Below are positions 11,338-18,433 of a DNA stretch of 20,164 nucleotides, one piece after another (the stretch's first letter is position 1; each line of letters begins with the position of its first letter). The position numbers were made by a program, and so were the translations under genes. The DNA is from a virus: positions 1 to 20,164 of IMG/VR virus record IMGVR_UViG_3300020380_000013; one strand, given 5' to 3'. Under the pieces are notes generated by a model. That model did not search any database, was not told the DNA's origin, and worked only from the letters and a program-made list of their open reading frames with translations.

Positions 11338-12768
11338 ATGGCACCAAAAATTAAAGCAAATATATCAAATCTTGAGGATTTTTTATATGAAATTGGTCCT
11401 GTAAATACTAAAGAACAGGTGTCATATAATAAAACGTTGTTTGAAGTTTATAAAAGTAGAGGAGGTTTAGAAATATACGTCGAAAATCCTCCTGGTAAAA
11501 AAAGTGAATTGAATAAATTTAGAAACGGAATAGTAAATGAAATAAAGGGTAAGTTTACGGGCATTAATATTTTTAAAAATGATGGTGTGCCATATGTTAA
11601 AGTGGGTCCGCAAACTATCACTTTTGATATAGAAGAGGATGTAGATATTGGAGGTGGTGGAGTCATACCTACAAAAATTCAAGAAGAGGGAACCACAGTT
11701 GTTTTAAATCAAGTATTGCATAATAATAAAAAATTTGATAAAAAAGAAGACATACTGGATGACTTGGAGACTGCCAAAGAATTGAAAAAATTATTTGGTA
11801 AAAAGTATGAAGGCAGGTTAAAAGAGTGGACGCATAGTTACTTTGAGCAACAAAGAGAATTCTTAAAAAAATTTCAAAGTGCGAAGTGGGATGTCTTTGT
11901 ATATGGAAAGGATGATTTTGTTACTTTCTTTTCTAAACAAATAAAAAATGTTGCCAGATCACTTGATCCAATAAAACCAGTAGGAAACTACACGACTTGG
12001 AATCCATCTGATATTTGGGCTGTCTATGAGGGAGATAAAGTTAAAAAAGAAATAGAAAAAAATATTAATCCAAAGACTCAAAATTTAGTTGAATTAAATA
12101 ATCTACTCATAAATTTATTTAAAGAGAAAAAACTAATTGGATTGTCTCTTAAAAAAATTGCATCTAATAAATCTGCTAAATTAAAATTTGTTAATATCGA
12201 CACATCTACCATGAAAATAGGTGAAATTGAAACTTTCGATATGAAAGATATATCATTTGATATTGATAATATTTTTATCGGAGATAAAGTAACAACATAT
12301 GTAAAACTGGGAAGGCAAGGTGAATATTCAATTAATATCACAAGAGCAGGACAAAACTTAAGTTTCAATACTGCAATTAAAGCAACACCTGCAGCTCAAG
12401 GTGGTCAAGCACCTGTTAAGATGATTCAAGATATTTTGAAAAAATCTGGACCAACTTCATTCATCAATGATCATAATAAATATCCACAATCTATTGTAGA
12501 ATATCAAAAAGAGGCAAAAAAATATTCAGAAATGTATAAATTTTTAGGGAAATATTTTAAAAAATCTGTTCCTTACTCAGAATTTGAGAGTAATCTTTAT
12601 GCTGTGTATAGTAAGGATAAACGAAATGCAATTGTTAAACTGATGACACTTAACTTTTTTCACGACTCTTTAAAAAATAATTCTAAAGATAAAGAGTTCT
12701 GGACTGATATGTTATATCTTGGTATGAAAGTAGGGAAAAGATTCTCACCTCACGCAAAGATATCATAA
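11338..12768 (+). CDS. PD-(D/E)xK nuclease-like protein, AT-rich gene
   Basis: A 476-residue protein. Residues 221-227 (WNPSDIW, D225) and 268-273 (GLSLKK, S270, K272), with a helix LNNLLINLFKEKK between them, match the restriction-endonuclease-like pattern 'W-x-P-S/A-D-I-W ... G-I/L-S-L-K-K' in which D and K are active-site residues. The N-terminal 140 residues look like separate strands (KVGPQTITFDIEED). The C-terminus is helical. Homing, restriction-type or DNA-processing nucleases share this core; which one cannot be told. The gene is very AT-rich (one counted 60-base stretch, 12121-12180, is 14 G/C), Lys/Asn/Ile-rich, and has a late box but no ribosome site. Transcription would be late, so a role in host DNA breakdown early on is unlikely; packaging, competitor defence or a virion-borne nuclease fits better. 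Confidence 0.6.
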   Translation: MAPKIKANISNLEDFLYEIGPVNTKEQVSYNKTLFEVYKSRGGLEIYVENPPGKKSELNKFRNGIVNEIKGKFTGINIFKNDGVPYVKVGPQTITFDIEEDVDIGGGGVIPTKIQEEGTTVVLNQVLHNNKKFDKKEDILDDLETAKELKKLFGKKYEGRLKEWTHSYFEQQREFLKKFQSAKWDVFVYGKDDFVTFFSKQIKNVARSLDPIKPVGNYTTWNPSDIWAVYEGDKVKKEIEKNINPKTQNLVELNNLLINLFKEKKLIGLSLKKIASNKSAKLKFVNIDTSTMKIGEIETFDMKDISFDIDNIFIGDKVTTYVKLGRQGEYSINITRAGQNLSFNTAIKATPAAQGGQAPVKMIQDILKKSGPTSFINDHNKYPQSIVEYQKEAKKYSEMYKFLGKYFKKSVPYSEFESNLYAVYSKDKRNAIVKLMTLNFFHDSLKNNSKDKEFWTDMLYLGMKVGKRFSPHAKIS

Positions 12769-12774
12769 TAAATA
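12767..12774 (+). promoter_or_regulatory. Late promoter box before the second nuclease-like gene
   Basis: AATAAATA overlaps the stop of the preceding gene and ends nine bases before the ATG at 12784. With a start site some six to eight bases downstream, the mRNA would be practically leaderless. Confidence 0.45.
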
Positions 12775-12783
12775 AAGATAAAA

Positions 12784-13605
12784 ATGGCAAACAAGGGTCT
12801 ACAATTTGAACATGCAGTAATGTATGTTGCAACATCTAGAATCCTACAAAGAAATGCTGAGCAAGAATCAAACTTTGCTGATGCTGCTAATAGATGGTCT
12901 CTGATACCAGCAGATATAAAGAAAAAGGCTGAAGATATAGTTTTAGAATTAGCTCCTAATGGTGAAAGAAATCGTCAAGACTATTTTGGATCATTTAAAA
13001 AAATGAGTGGTGGTGGTGAGGAACCTAAAACTGATATACTTTTTAAGGTAGGTAATAAAAAATATAAGTGCTCAATGAAGTGGGGAAAGTCTTATCAATT
13101 AACTAGTGCTGGAGTTGATAAATCCATTCAAGTTTTCACCAAGGTCTTAAAAAAAGTTGCACAAGATCTTGGTACTAATAATATGAGTATCGATTCTCTT
13201 GGAAATTTGCAATTGATATTTGAAAATATATCAAATAAATTTGAAAATAGAATGGGAACCATGGATCAATCCACAGCAAAGAGATTGATGGGTGATGTTA
13301 AAAAATCTGGTGGAATTAATGAACAACTTCAAGAGGTTTTAGGATCAAAGAAAGCACCAACAGGGGATGTTGCATATGAAACTTTCAAGTTTGAATTAAC
13401 AAAAGAATGTATGACAGGTGATATGCTTTTTAATGGAGACGATAGAGCAGCTGATCATTTATTTACTGAAGATGGTGTTAAACCAATCACAGACAAAGTT
13501 GTCAGAGACGTTATGAAAATTGCTGGAGTTAGACTCTCACTTAAGGGTCGTGGTAAAAAGAATGGAGTTAGGCAAAATGCAATCTCTATTAGATATGAAG
13601 TCTAA
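12784..13605 (+). CDS. PD-(D/E)xK nuclease-like protein, second of pair
   Basis: A 273-residue protein. EPKTDILF (D84) and, 12 residues on, CSMKWGKSYQLTSAG (S97, K99) match the pattern 'K-T-D-I/L ... I-S-L/M-K ... G-G-S-Q-L-x-S-G' of restriction-like nucleases, where D and K (and often an upstream Glu, here possibly E9 in LQFEHAV) build the metal site. The second acidic position is Ser, as in its upstream neighbour, which is an accepted variant. The rest is helical, ending in LSLKGRGKKNGVRQNAISIRYEV, a basic strand-turn-strand that could touch DNA. Start 12784 has no Shine-Dalgarno. It is AT-rich like its neighbour, separated from it by 15 bases, and the two probably moved in together. An alternative is a structural nucleic-acid-binding role. 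Confidence 0.6.
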   Translation: MANKGLQFEHAVMYVATSRILQRNAEQESNFADAANRWSLIPADIKKKAEDIVLELAPNGERNRQDYFGSFKKMSGGGEEPKTDILFKVGNKKYKCSMKWGKSYQLTSAGVDKSIQVFTKVLKKVAQDLGTNNMSIDSLGNLQLIFENISNKFENRMGTMDQSTAKRLMGDVKKSGGINEQLQEVLGSKKAPTGDVAYETFKFELTKECMTGDMLFNGDDRAADHLFTEDGVKPITDKVVRDVMKIAGVRLSLKGRGKKNGVRQNAISIRYEV

Positions 13606-13631
13606 ATAATGTATAAGGATTATCAATATAG

Positions 13632-14852
13632 ATGAAAAGTTTCTTTCAGTTTCTGAATGAGGCGCAGTCGCAAGCATCAATGCAGGCGAAAAAACTGAAC
13701 CTCAAGAGTGATGGTCACGGTGGTTGGTTAGACTCCCGTGGAAAATTTGTTGCGACTACTGAAGATGGTAAACTGAAGTTTGTTGATAAAAAGAAAAAGA
13801 AAGTAGAAGATGAACCAACTGCAAGACCCAGAGCAGCAAAACCAGAACCTAAGGAAGAACCCAAGAAGACTGCACTTAAAAAGACTAGTGCGGTGACAGC
13901 AAAAGCAGGTGAGGGAGAGACTGATGCAAAGACTTCAGAGGTTCTGACTGTTGCATTTGGACGTTTTAATCCTCCAACTGTAGGTCACGGTAAACTTCTA
14001 TCTGCTGCAAAGAAAGCATCAGAGGGTGGAGACTTAAAAATATATCCCTCACGATCGCAGGATGCTAAGAAAAATCCGTTGGATCCTGATATGAAGATTT
14101 CTTTTATGAAAAAGATGTTCCCTGATTATTCAGAGAACATTGTTAATGATGATGAGATGAGATCTATTTTTAATGTTCTTACCACAGCATCCGAGGGTGG
14201 ATATAAAGATGTAAATATTATTGTAGGATCGGATCGTCAAGCAGAGTTTGAGAACCTTGCAAACAAGTACAATGGTGATCTTTATGACTTTGAAAACATT
14301 CGTGTTATCTCTGCAGGTGTAAGAGATGCAGATGCTGAAGGTGTTGAGGGAATGTCAGCATCCAAGATGAGAAAGGCAGTTGTTGATGGAGATTTTGATG
14401 CTTTCCGTCGTGGGACTCCAAAAGATCTAAATGACGGTGATACTCGGGCGTTGTTTGATGCAGTCCGATCTGGTATGGGAGTTAAAGCAAAGAAAGAAGT
14501 TAAAGAAATGTGGGAGATTGCTCCTAAGTGTGACCCCAAAGGTTTGAGAGATAACTATGTTTCAGGAAACATTTTTAATATTGGTGATATTGTAGAGAGT
14601 CTTCACACTGGTTTGATTGGTAAGATTGTTCGTCGTGGAACAAATCATCTTATCTGCGTTACCAAAGAAGATTATATGTTTAAATCCTGGATTCGTGATG
14701 TGATGGAGGCAGTACAAAACTATCCAGGTCCATCTGGTGTTCCCTCTGATCAAAGACTTGTAGGAACTGATGCTCATCGTGAATATGTAATGAGACTAAC
14801 GGGAACTGCTGGTATAAAGAATTTAATAAATAAGTATAAGAAAAAGAAGTAG
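13632..14852 (+). CDS. Nucleotidyltransferase-domain head protein with capsid-targeting N-terminus
   Basis: A 406-residue protein in three parts. Residues 1-11, MKSFFQFLNEA, parallel the T4 internal-protein targeting peptide (MKTYQEFIAEA, from memory), including L-x-E followed by A at the same position, the gp21 protease cut site. Residues 12-100 are a Lys/Pro/Glu-rich linker. Residues of about 104-290 are a cytidylyltransferase/NMNAT-like Rossmann domain: GRFNPPTVGH at 110-119 (nucleotide-binding; the first His of HxGH replaced by T116) and MSASKMR at 241-247, matching the I-S-x-S-K-M-R motif. A C-terminal module (FNIGDIVESLHTGLIGKIVRRG) looks like a small barrel. Substrate unknown: nucleotide plus phosphate compound, NAD synthesis or protein/nucleic-acid nucleotidylation are options. 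AAGGA lies at 13615-13619. A one-mismatch late box (TCTAAATA) is at 13601-13608. Confidence 0.75.
   Translation: MKSFFQFLNEAQSQASMQAKKLNLKSDGHGGWLDSRGKFVATTEDGKLKFVDKKKKKVEDEPTARPRAAKPEPKEEPKKTALKKTSAVTAKAGEGETDAKTSEVLTVAFGRFNPPTVGHGKLLSAAKKASEGGDLKIYPSRSQDAKKNPLDPDMKISFMKKMFPDYSENIVNDDEMRSIFNVLTTASEGGYKDVNIIVGSDRQAEFENLANKYNGDLYDFENIRVISAGVRDADAEGVEGMSASKMRKAVVDGDFDAFRRGTPKDLNDGDTRALFDAVRSGMGVKAKKEVKEMWEIAPKCDPKGLRDNYVSGNIFNIGDIVESLHTGLIGKIVRRGTNHLICVTKEDYMFKSWIRDVMEAVQNYPGPSGVPSDQRLVGTDAHREYVMRLTGTAGIKNLINKYKKKK
14825..14832 (+). promoter_or_regulatory. Possible late promoter box inside the end of the preceding gene
   Basis: AATAAATA ends 30 bases before the ATG at 14863. It also encodes residues of the preceding protein (N-K in LINKYK), so chance is possible; position favours a promoter. 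Confidence 0.4.
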
Positions 14853-14862
14853 TTGTATCACC

Positions 14863-16683
14863 ATGTCTGGAATTCATTTGAAAGATCTCTCTAAGGTCTA
14901 TAAAGAACAGATTGCAGAGAAGAAAGACGATTCATATCTTGAAACTGATATGAAAAAACGTCAGAAAAATAATGAAAAGGCACGTAAAGATATGAAGAAG
15001 ATGGGTTCTATGAGCAACCCACACTTTGGAGATGGTCCAACAGGTAGTATGTCCTCTGAGGAAGTTGAGGTTGATGAAGCAATGTCCTCTTATGATAGAA
15101 ATCGCAAGAGAGCAGCACAGAGAGCAGCAGATAGAAATGCTGCCCGTGCTGCTGGTAAGACTGGTGTAGTGCCTGGTGTTGGATATGTATCTCCTAGAAA
15201 GGAGAGAGAAACTTATGTTGATTCTGCAGGTACAACTAGACACAAGTCAGGTGCAAAGATGGAAGGACTTGATCCTGTAGGTAAGGAAGATGGTGATGTC
15301 AATAATGACGGTAAAAAAGATAGCACCGACTCATACTTGATGAAGCGTCGTAAGGCAATCGGTAAGGCAATCAAGAGTAAGATGTCCGAAGGTGTTCGTG
15401 ACATGGATCCTGAGAAAGGAACTGCTGAAAGAAAGGCACGTCTTGAAAAGAAACGTGGTATGAAGATGGATGATCATCCTGAGTATAAGAAAGAGGAATA
15501 CATCCCTGAAGTCATGACAGACAGTATGGACGAAAAACCCATCAAGGAAAAGAAAGTAAAGAATATTGTAAAGATTAATCCTAAAATGGGTGAATCTGTA
15601 GAAGAGATTGGTGGTGAACTAATTGAAGCAGTTGAAATCTTTGATATCCTTGAAGAGATCACTGATGAAGAACTGAGATTCATCTCTGATAAAATGATTA
15701 ATGAAGTTGTAGAGGAGTTCTTTGCTGAAGCAGTGGAGAAAGATGAGGATCTTGAGGTTCTTCAGCAAAATCTTTGCGAATCAATTGATTTATCAATCAG
15801 TATTCTTCTGGAGCAAGATGCTGGTGCAGAAGCACGTAAGCGATTAATGAGTCGTCCTTCTAGAGCATCTGTCATGGACAGAGTAAAGTCTGCTGTTAAG
15901 AAAACAGGTAAGGCAGTAGCAAGAGGTGCTGGATATGCTGCTGGTGCTGCAGTAAGAGGAGCAAAAGCAGCAGGTAGAGAGTTCTCTAAAGGATATGAGA
16001 GAGGAAGTACAGGTTCTTCTGGATCCTCTGATTCTTCATCCTCGAATTCTGATTCATCATCATCTTCTGCTCCTAAGAAGAAAGGACCAGGAATGCTTAG
16101 CAGAATTGGTGCTAAACTCAAGAGAGGTATTGGTAAAGCAGCAAGAGCAGTATCTAGAGGTGCTAGAAACGTAGCACGTAAGATGGATGAGGCAGTTTAT
16201 GGTGGAACTCCTGCTAAGAAGGAAGCACCAAAGGACAATCGTATGGTAGTCACTGCTGCTGACAAGAAAGGAAATACTCCTGCATATCAGAGATATAAAG
16301 CAGGTGACAAGCGTTATAAGGCTGCTGACCATATGGGTGAGGAAATGTCTCCTCAAGAAATACAAATGCAGAAAAAGAAGGCAACTCTTGATAAGATGAT
16401 TGCTATGAAGAGAAAGCAGCAACTTGATAAGACAAAAGCAGAACCTGTCAAGGCAATGGGTGAAGAAGCATCGGATGCGATGAAAGATCGTCGTATGGAA
16501 CGTGGTGGGGTTGCTGGTAATCAACGTTATGATCGTCCTGCCAAGGGTGTAAAAACCGGTCCCATGTCTGATGCTGAAAAGAAAAAGTCAAGAGAAGCAT
16601 CATCCAGAGCAATGGACTTTGTAAGAGCATCCATCACATCTAAGTATGGTAAGGGTGCCATTATCGATACCAAGAAGAAGTAA
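14863..16683 (+). CDS. Large basic low-complexity protein, probable head/core component
   Basis: A 606-residue, strongly charged protein. Near the N-terminus VYKEQIAEK resembles the I-x-E cut site of T4 prohead peptides. At 145-156 a calcium-loop pattern (D145, N147, D149, D153, D156 in GDVNNDGKKDSTD, followed by LMKRRKAI) closely resembles one dockerin/EF-hand half-repeat. Residues of about 250-315 are acidic helices (LEEITDEELRFISDK). Two Ala/Gly/Arg/Lys-rich stretches (337-378 and 405-440) flank a Ser-rich linker (381-404) and look histone-H1-like. Several L/I-x-E-A sites occur inside. These traits suit a scaffold or internal core protein that binds DNA and is cut during head maturation. 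No exact T4 counterpart is recognised. The start has no clear ribosome site; the stop overlaps the next gene's start (TAATG). Confidence 0.65.
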   Translation: MSGIHLKDLSKVYKEQIAEKKDDSYLETDMKKRQKNNEKARKDMKKMGSMSNPHFGDGPTGSMSSEEVEVDEAMSSYDRNRKRAAQRAADRNAARAAGKTGVVPGVGYVSPRKERETYVDSAGTTRHKSGAKMEGLDPVGKEDGDVNNDGKKDSTDSYLMKRRKAIGKAIKSKMSEGVRDMDPEKGTAERKARLEKKRGMKMDDHPEYKKEEYIPEVMTDSMDEKPIKEKKVKNIVKINPKMGESVEEIGGELIEAVEIFDILEEITDEELRFISDKMINEVVEEFFAEAVEKDEDLEVLQQNLCESIDLSISILLEQDAGAEARKRLMSRPSRASVMDRVKSAVKKTGKAVARGAGYAAGAAVRGAKAAGREFSKGYERGSTGSSGSSDSSSSNSDSSSSSAPKKKGPGMLSRIGAKLKRGIGKAARAVSRGARNVARKMDEAVYGGTPAKKEAPKDNRMVVTAADKKGNTPAYQRYKAGDKRYKAADHMGEEMSPQEIQMQKKKATLDKMIAMKRKQQLDKTKAEPVKAMGEEASDAMKDRRMERGGVAGNQRYDRPAKGVKTGPMSDAEKKKSREASSRAMDFVRASITSKYGKGAIIDTKKK

Positions 16684-17543
16684 TGCCTGCGGTATCTAAA
16701 AAGCAGCAACGGTTCTTCGGAATAGTTCGTGCCATTCAAAAAGGTGAGATGGCACCTACTACTCCTGAGACTGCGAAGGCAGCTGCTGACATGAAAAAGA
16801 GTGATGTAAAAGATTTTGCATCTACCAAGCATAAGAAACTCCCTGAGAAGAAAGTTGCAAAAGAAGCAGCAGATTTTTCTGAAAGAGATAAGATTATGAA
16901 GAGAGCAAAACCTCTTCATAAGCATCTCTATAGTAGACTACACAAGAAAGATGCGTCTGGTGATGTAAACGAGGAATCAAATCCTCGTATTCCTAGAAAG
17001 AAAGGACAACCCGCAAACTCTAAGAAGCATTCTGATCTTTACACTGACGAGAATCCCAAGGGAACTATTCATGGTTTAGGATTCAAGGATGTTGCAACTG
17101 CCAAAGCATCTGTAACGAAGATTCGCAATTCATCTAGATCTCATGCTCATAAAATCCAGGCAGCAGTTGCCATGGAACAGAGAGCAAGAGAAATGGGAAA
17201 GACTTCAGAAGCAGCAGTTTATAGAAAATATATCAACTCAATGAAAAAGAAGACCAAGAAAATGAATGAGGGTTGGTCTGACAAATATAAGAAATCTATC
17301 GACTGTAATAATCCAAAAGGATTTTCTCAGAGAGCACACTGTCAAGGTAGAAAGAAGAAAGTTTCTGAAGAAACTAAGTATGATAGGTATGACAAGGAGA
17401 AGAAACAGTTTGCTAAAGCAGACCGTAAGATGAAGTTTGGTAAGTTTTATGATAAAGCAAAGGAAGCAAAGAATCGTCTTCGTCCTGGTGAAGTCAAACG
17501 TTACGACAAAAAGTTAGGTAGATACGTTTCTAATAAAGATTGA
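16683..17543 (+). CDS. DUF3008-type virion protein with fused C-terminal modules
   Basis: A 286-residue, Lys-rich protein made of several modules. Residues 1-58 (MPAVSKKQQRFFGIVRAIQKGE, then KSDVKDFASTKHKKLPEK) are the DUF3008 signature, usually a stand-alone small protein of about 60-75 residues. Residues of about 115-195 (ENPKGTIHGLGFKDVATAKAS, HKIQAAVAMEQRAREMGK) form a second module, and 198-225 (MNEGWSDKYKKSIDCNNPKGF, SQRAHCQGRKKK) a third with a C-x15-C pair. I recall the latter two from other marine phage proteins as separate units, so this looks like a fusion. A final basic coiled region follows (to VSNKD). Basic small proteins of this kind are plausible DNA-associated head components. 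Function unknown. The start overlaps the upstream stop (TAATG). Confidence 0.7.
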   Translation: MPAVSKKQQRFFGIVRAIQKGEMAPTTPETAKAAADMKKSDVKDFASTKHKKLPEKKVAKEAADFSERDKIMKRAKPLHKHLYSRLHKKDASGDVNEESNPRIPRKKGQPANSKKHSDLYTDENPKGTIHGLGFKDVATAKASVTKIRNSSRSHAHKIQAAVAMEQRAREMGKTSEAAVYRKYINSMKKKTKKMNEGWSDKYKKSIDCNNPKGFSQRAHCQGRKKKVSEETKYDRYDKEKKQFAKADRKMKFGKFYDKAKEAKNRLRPGEVKRYDKKLGRYVSNKD

Positions 17544-17574
17544 CGATATATAGAATATACTACCGAGGTTCATC

Positions 17575-17784
17575 ATGCTTGCATTTTTACTCCCAATAGC
17601 ATCAAAGGTAATTTCTGATGCGGTCAAAAAGATTCCAGAGAATGAAGAATTGGGTGAGAAACTCATTGAGATTTGTCTTGTTATTCTTGCTAAGGCAGTT
17701 AAGTTGACTAAGACAGATATGGATGATCAACTTCTAGAAGTTGTTTCTAAAGCAATTAAAACACGCGAAGAAGCAGCAGAATGA
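17575..17784 (+). CDS. Small amphipathic helical protein, unknown function
   Basis: A 69-residue protein, MLAFLLPIASKVISDAVKKIP, then EELGEKLIEICLVILAKAVKLTK and a charged C-terminal helix. Two moderately hydrophobic helices are visible; neither is long enough to be a clear membrane segment, although a holin-like or membrane-surface role cannot be excluded. The start is preceded by a weak CGAGG at 17564-17568. It lies 31 bases after the DUF3008 gene and directly before a terminator, the last gene of the late unit. Confidence 0.55.
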   Translation: MLAFLLPIASKVISDAVKKIPENEELGEKLIEICLVILAKAVKLTKTDMDDQLLEVVSKAIKTREEAAE

Positions 17785-17787
17785 TTC

Positions 17788-17819
17788 AAAGGAGACCAAA
17801 TTACAAGGTCTCCTTTTTT
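17788..17819 (+). terminator. Rho-independent terminator of the late unit
   Basis: AAAGGAGACC (17788-17797) pairs perfectly over ten bases with GGTCTCCTTT (17807-17816) around a nine-base loop AAATTACAA, with T at 17814-17819. Its last T is the first base of the next late promoter box. Confidence 0.93.
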
Positions 17820-17826
17820 ATAAATA
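17819..17826 (+). promoter_or_regulatory. T4-type late promoter
   Basis: TATAAATA, exact consensus, beginning on the last T of the preceding terminator and lying 32 bases before the ATG at 17859. Confidence 0.78.
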
Positions 17827-17858
17827 TCTTATAGCAAATAAATTTTCGGAAGAGAAAC

Positions 17859-18416
17859 ATGGCACTCTGGGGCAATAATGATAACCTGAACTCTAATGGC
17901 ACTGTGACCCTTGACTACAGCACTAACGTAGTAACTGGCACAGGAACCACTTTTGGTGCAGCAGGTGCTGGACATACTGAAGCACAAGTTGGTGATATCA
18001 TCAGATTTGGAATTAGAGACGCTGATACATCTAATGGGTTTACTACTTATTTTGGTGATGCTGTAATTGTTGGTATCGCAAGTACAACTCAATTAACGAT
18101 TGGATCGACTGCGAACTTAACTGGTGGTGCAATTGGACCAATTGGCACATCATTTACTATTTCTCAGTGTCCTAAGAGCACTATTGTTGATTCAAATTAT
18201 AGTCAACTTAATGGTGACAAGGACACCTTTGTTTATGGTATTTCTACCACTGGTGCTCAGAATGCGAATGCCACTGCATATGAAACTGGTGTAGGTTGGG
18301 TTGGTATTACTACTTACACTGACCAGCACGGAACTCTGAGAGTTAAGAAAGAAGTCTTGGTTGCAATGTCTGGAATCACGACTGGCAACGTACCTGCTTT
18401 CCCTGATGCTAAGTAA
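17859..18416 (+). CDS. Virion structural protein, beta-rich
   Basis: A 185-residue protein, MALWGNNDNLNSNGTVTLDYS onward, rich in Gly, Thr, Ser and Asn with alternating short strands and few charged residues, typical of a surface-exposed virion component. The TVTLDYSTNVVTGTGTTFGAAG region is a beta-solenoid/beta-sandwich-like run. A purine-rich GGAAGAGAAAC precedes the start. It is first behind an exact late promoter and insulated from upstream by a terminator, indicating high, strictly late expression. Known relatives in marine T4-like phages are, to my recollection, annotated as virion structural proteins. A small head- or tail-decoration protein is the best guess; no specific T4 gp number is claimed. 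Confidence 0.65.
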   Translation: MALWGNNDNLNSNGTVTLDYSTNVVTGTGTTFGAAGAGHTEAQVGDIIRFGIRDADTSNGFTTYFGDAVIVGIASTTQLTIGSTANLTGGAIGPIGTSFTISQCPKSTIVDSNYSQLNGDKDTFVYGISTTGAQNANATAYETGVGWVGITTYTDQHGTLRVKKEVLVAMSGITTGNVPAFPDAK

Positions 18417-18433
18417 TTGATACGTAATGATAT

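Noticed and set aside
15762-16524. Long minus-strand open frames opposite the 606-residue protein gene
   Set aside because: They mirror the repetitive Ala/Ser/Lys codons of the plus-strand gene, have no ribosome sites and give low-complexity Ser/Leu/Pro proteins; no minus-strand gene is supported anywhere in the window.
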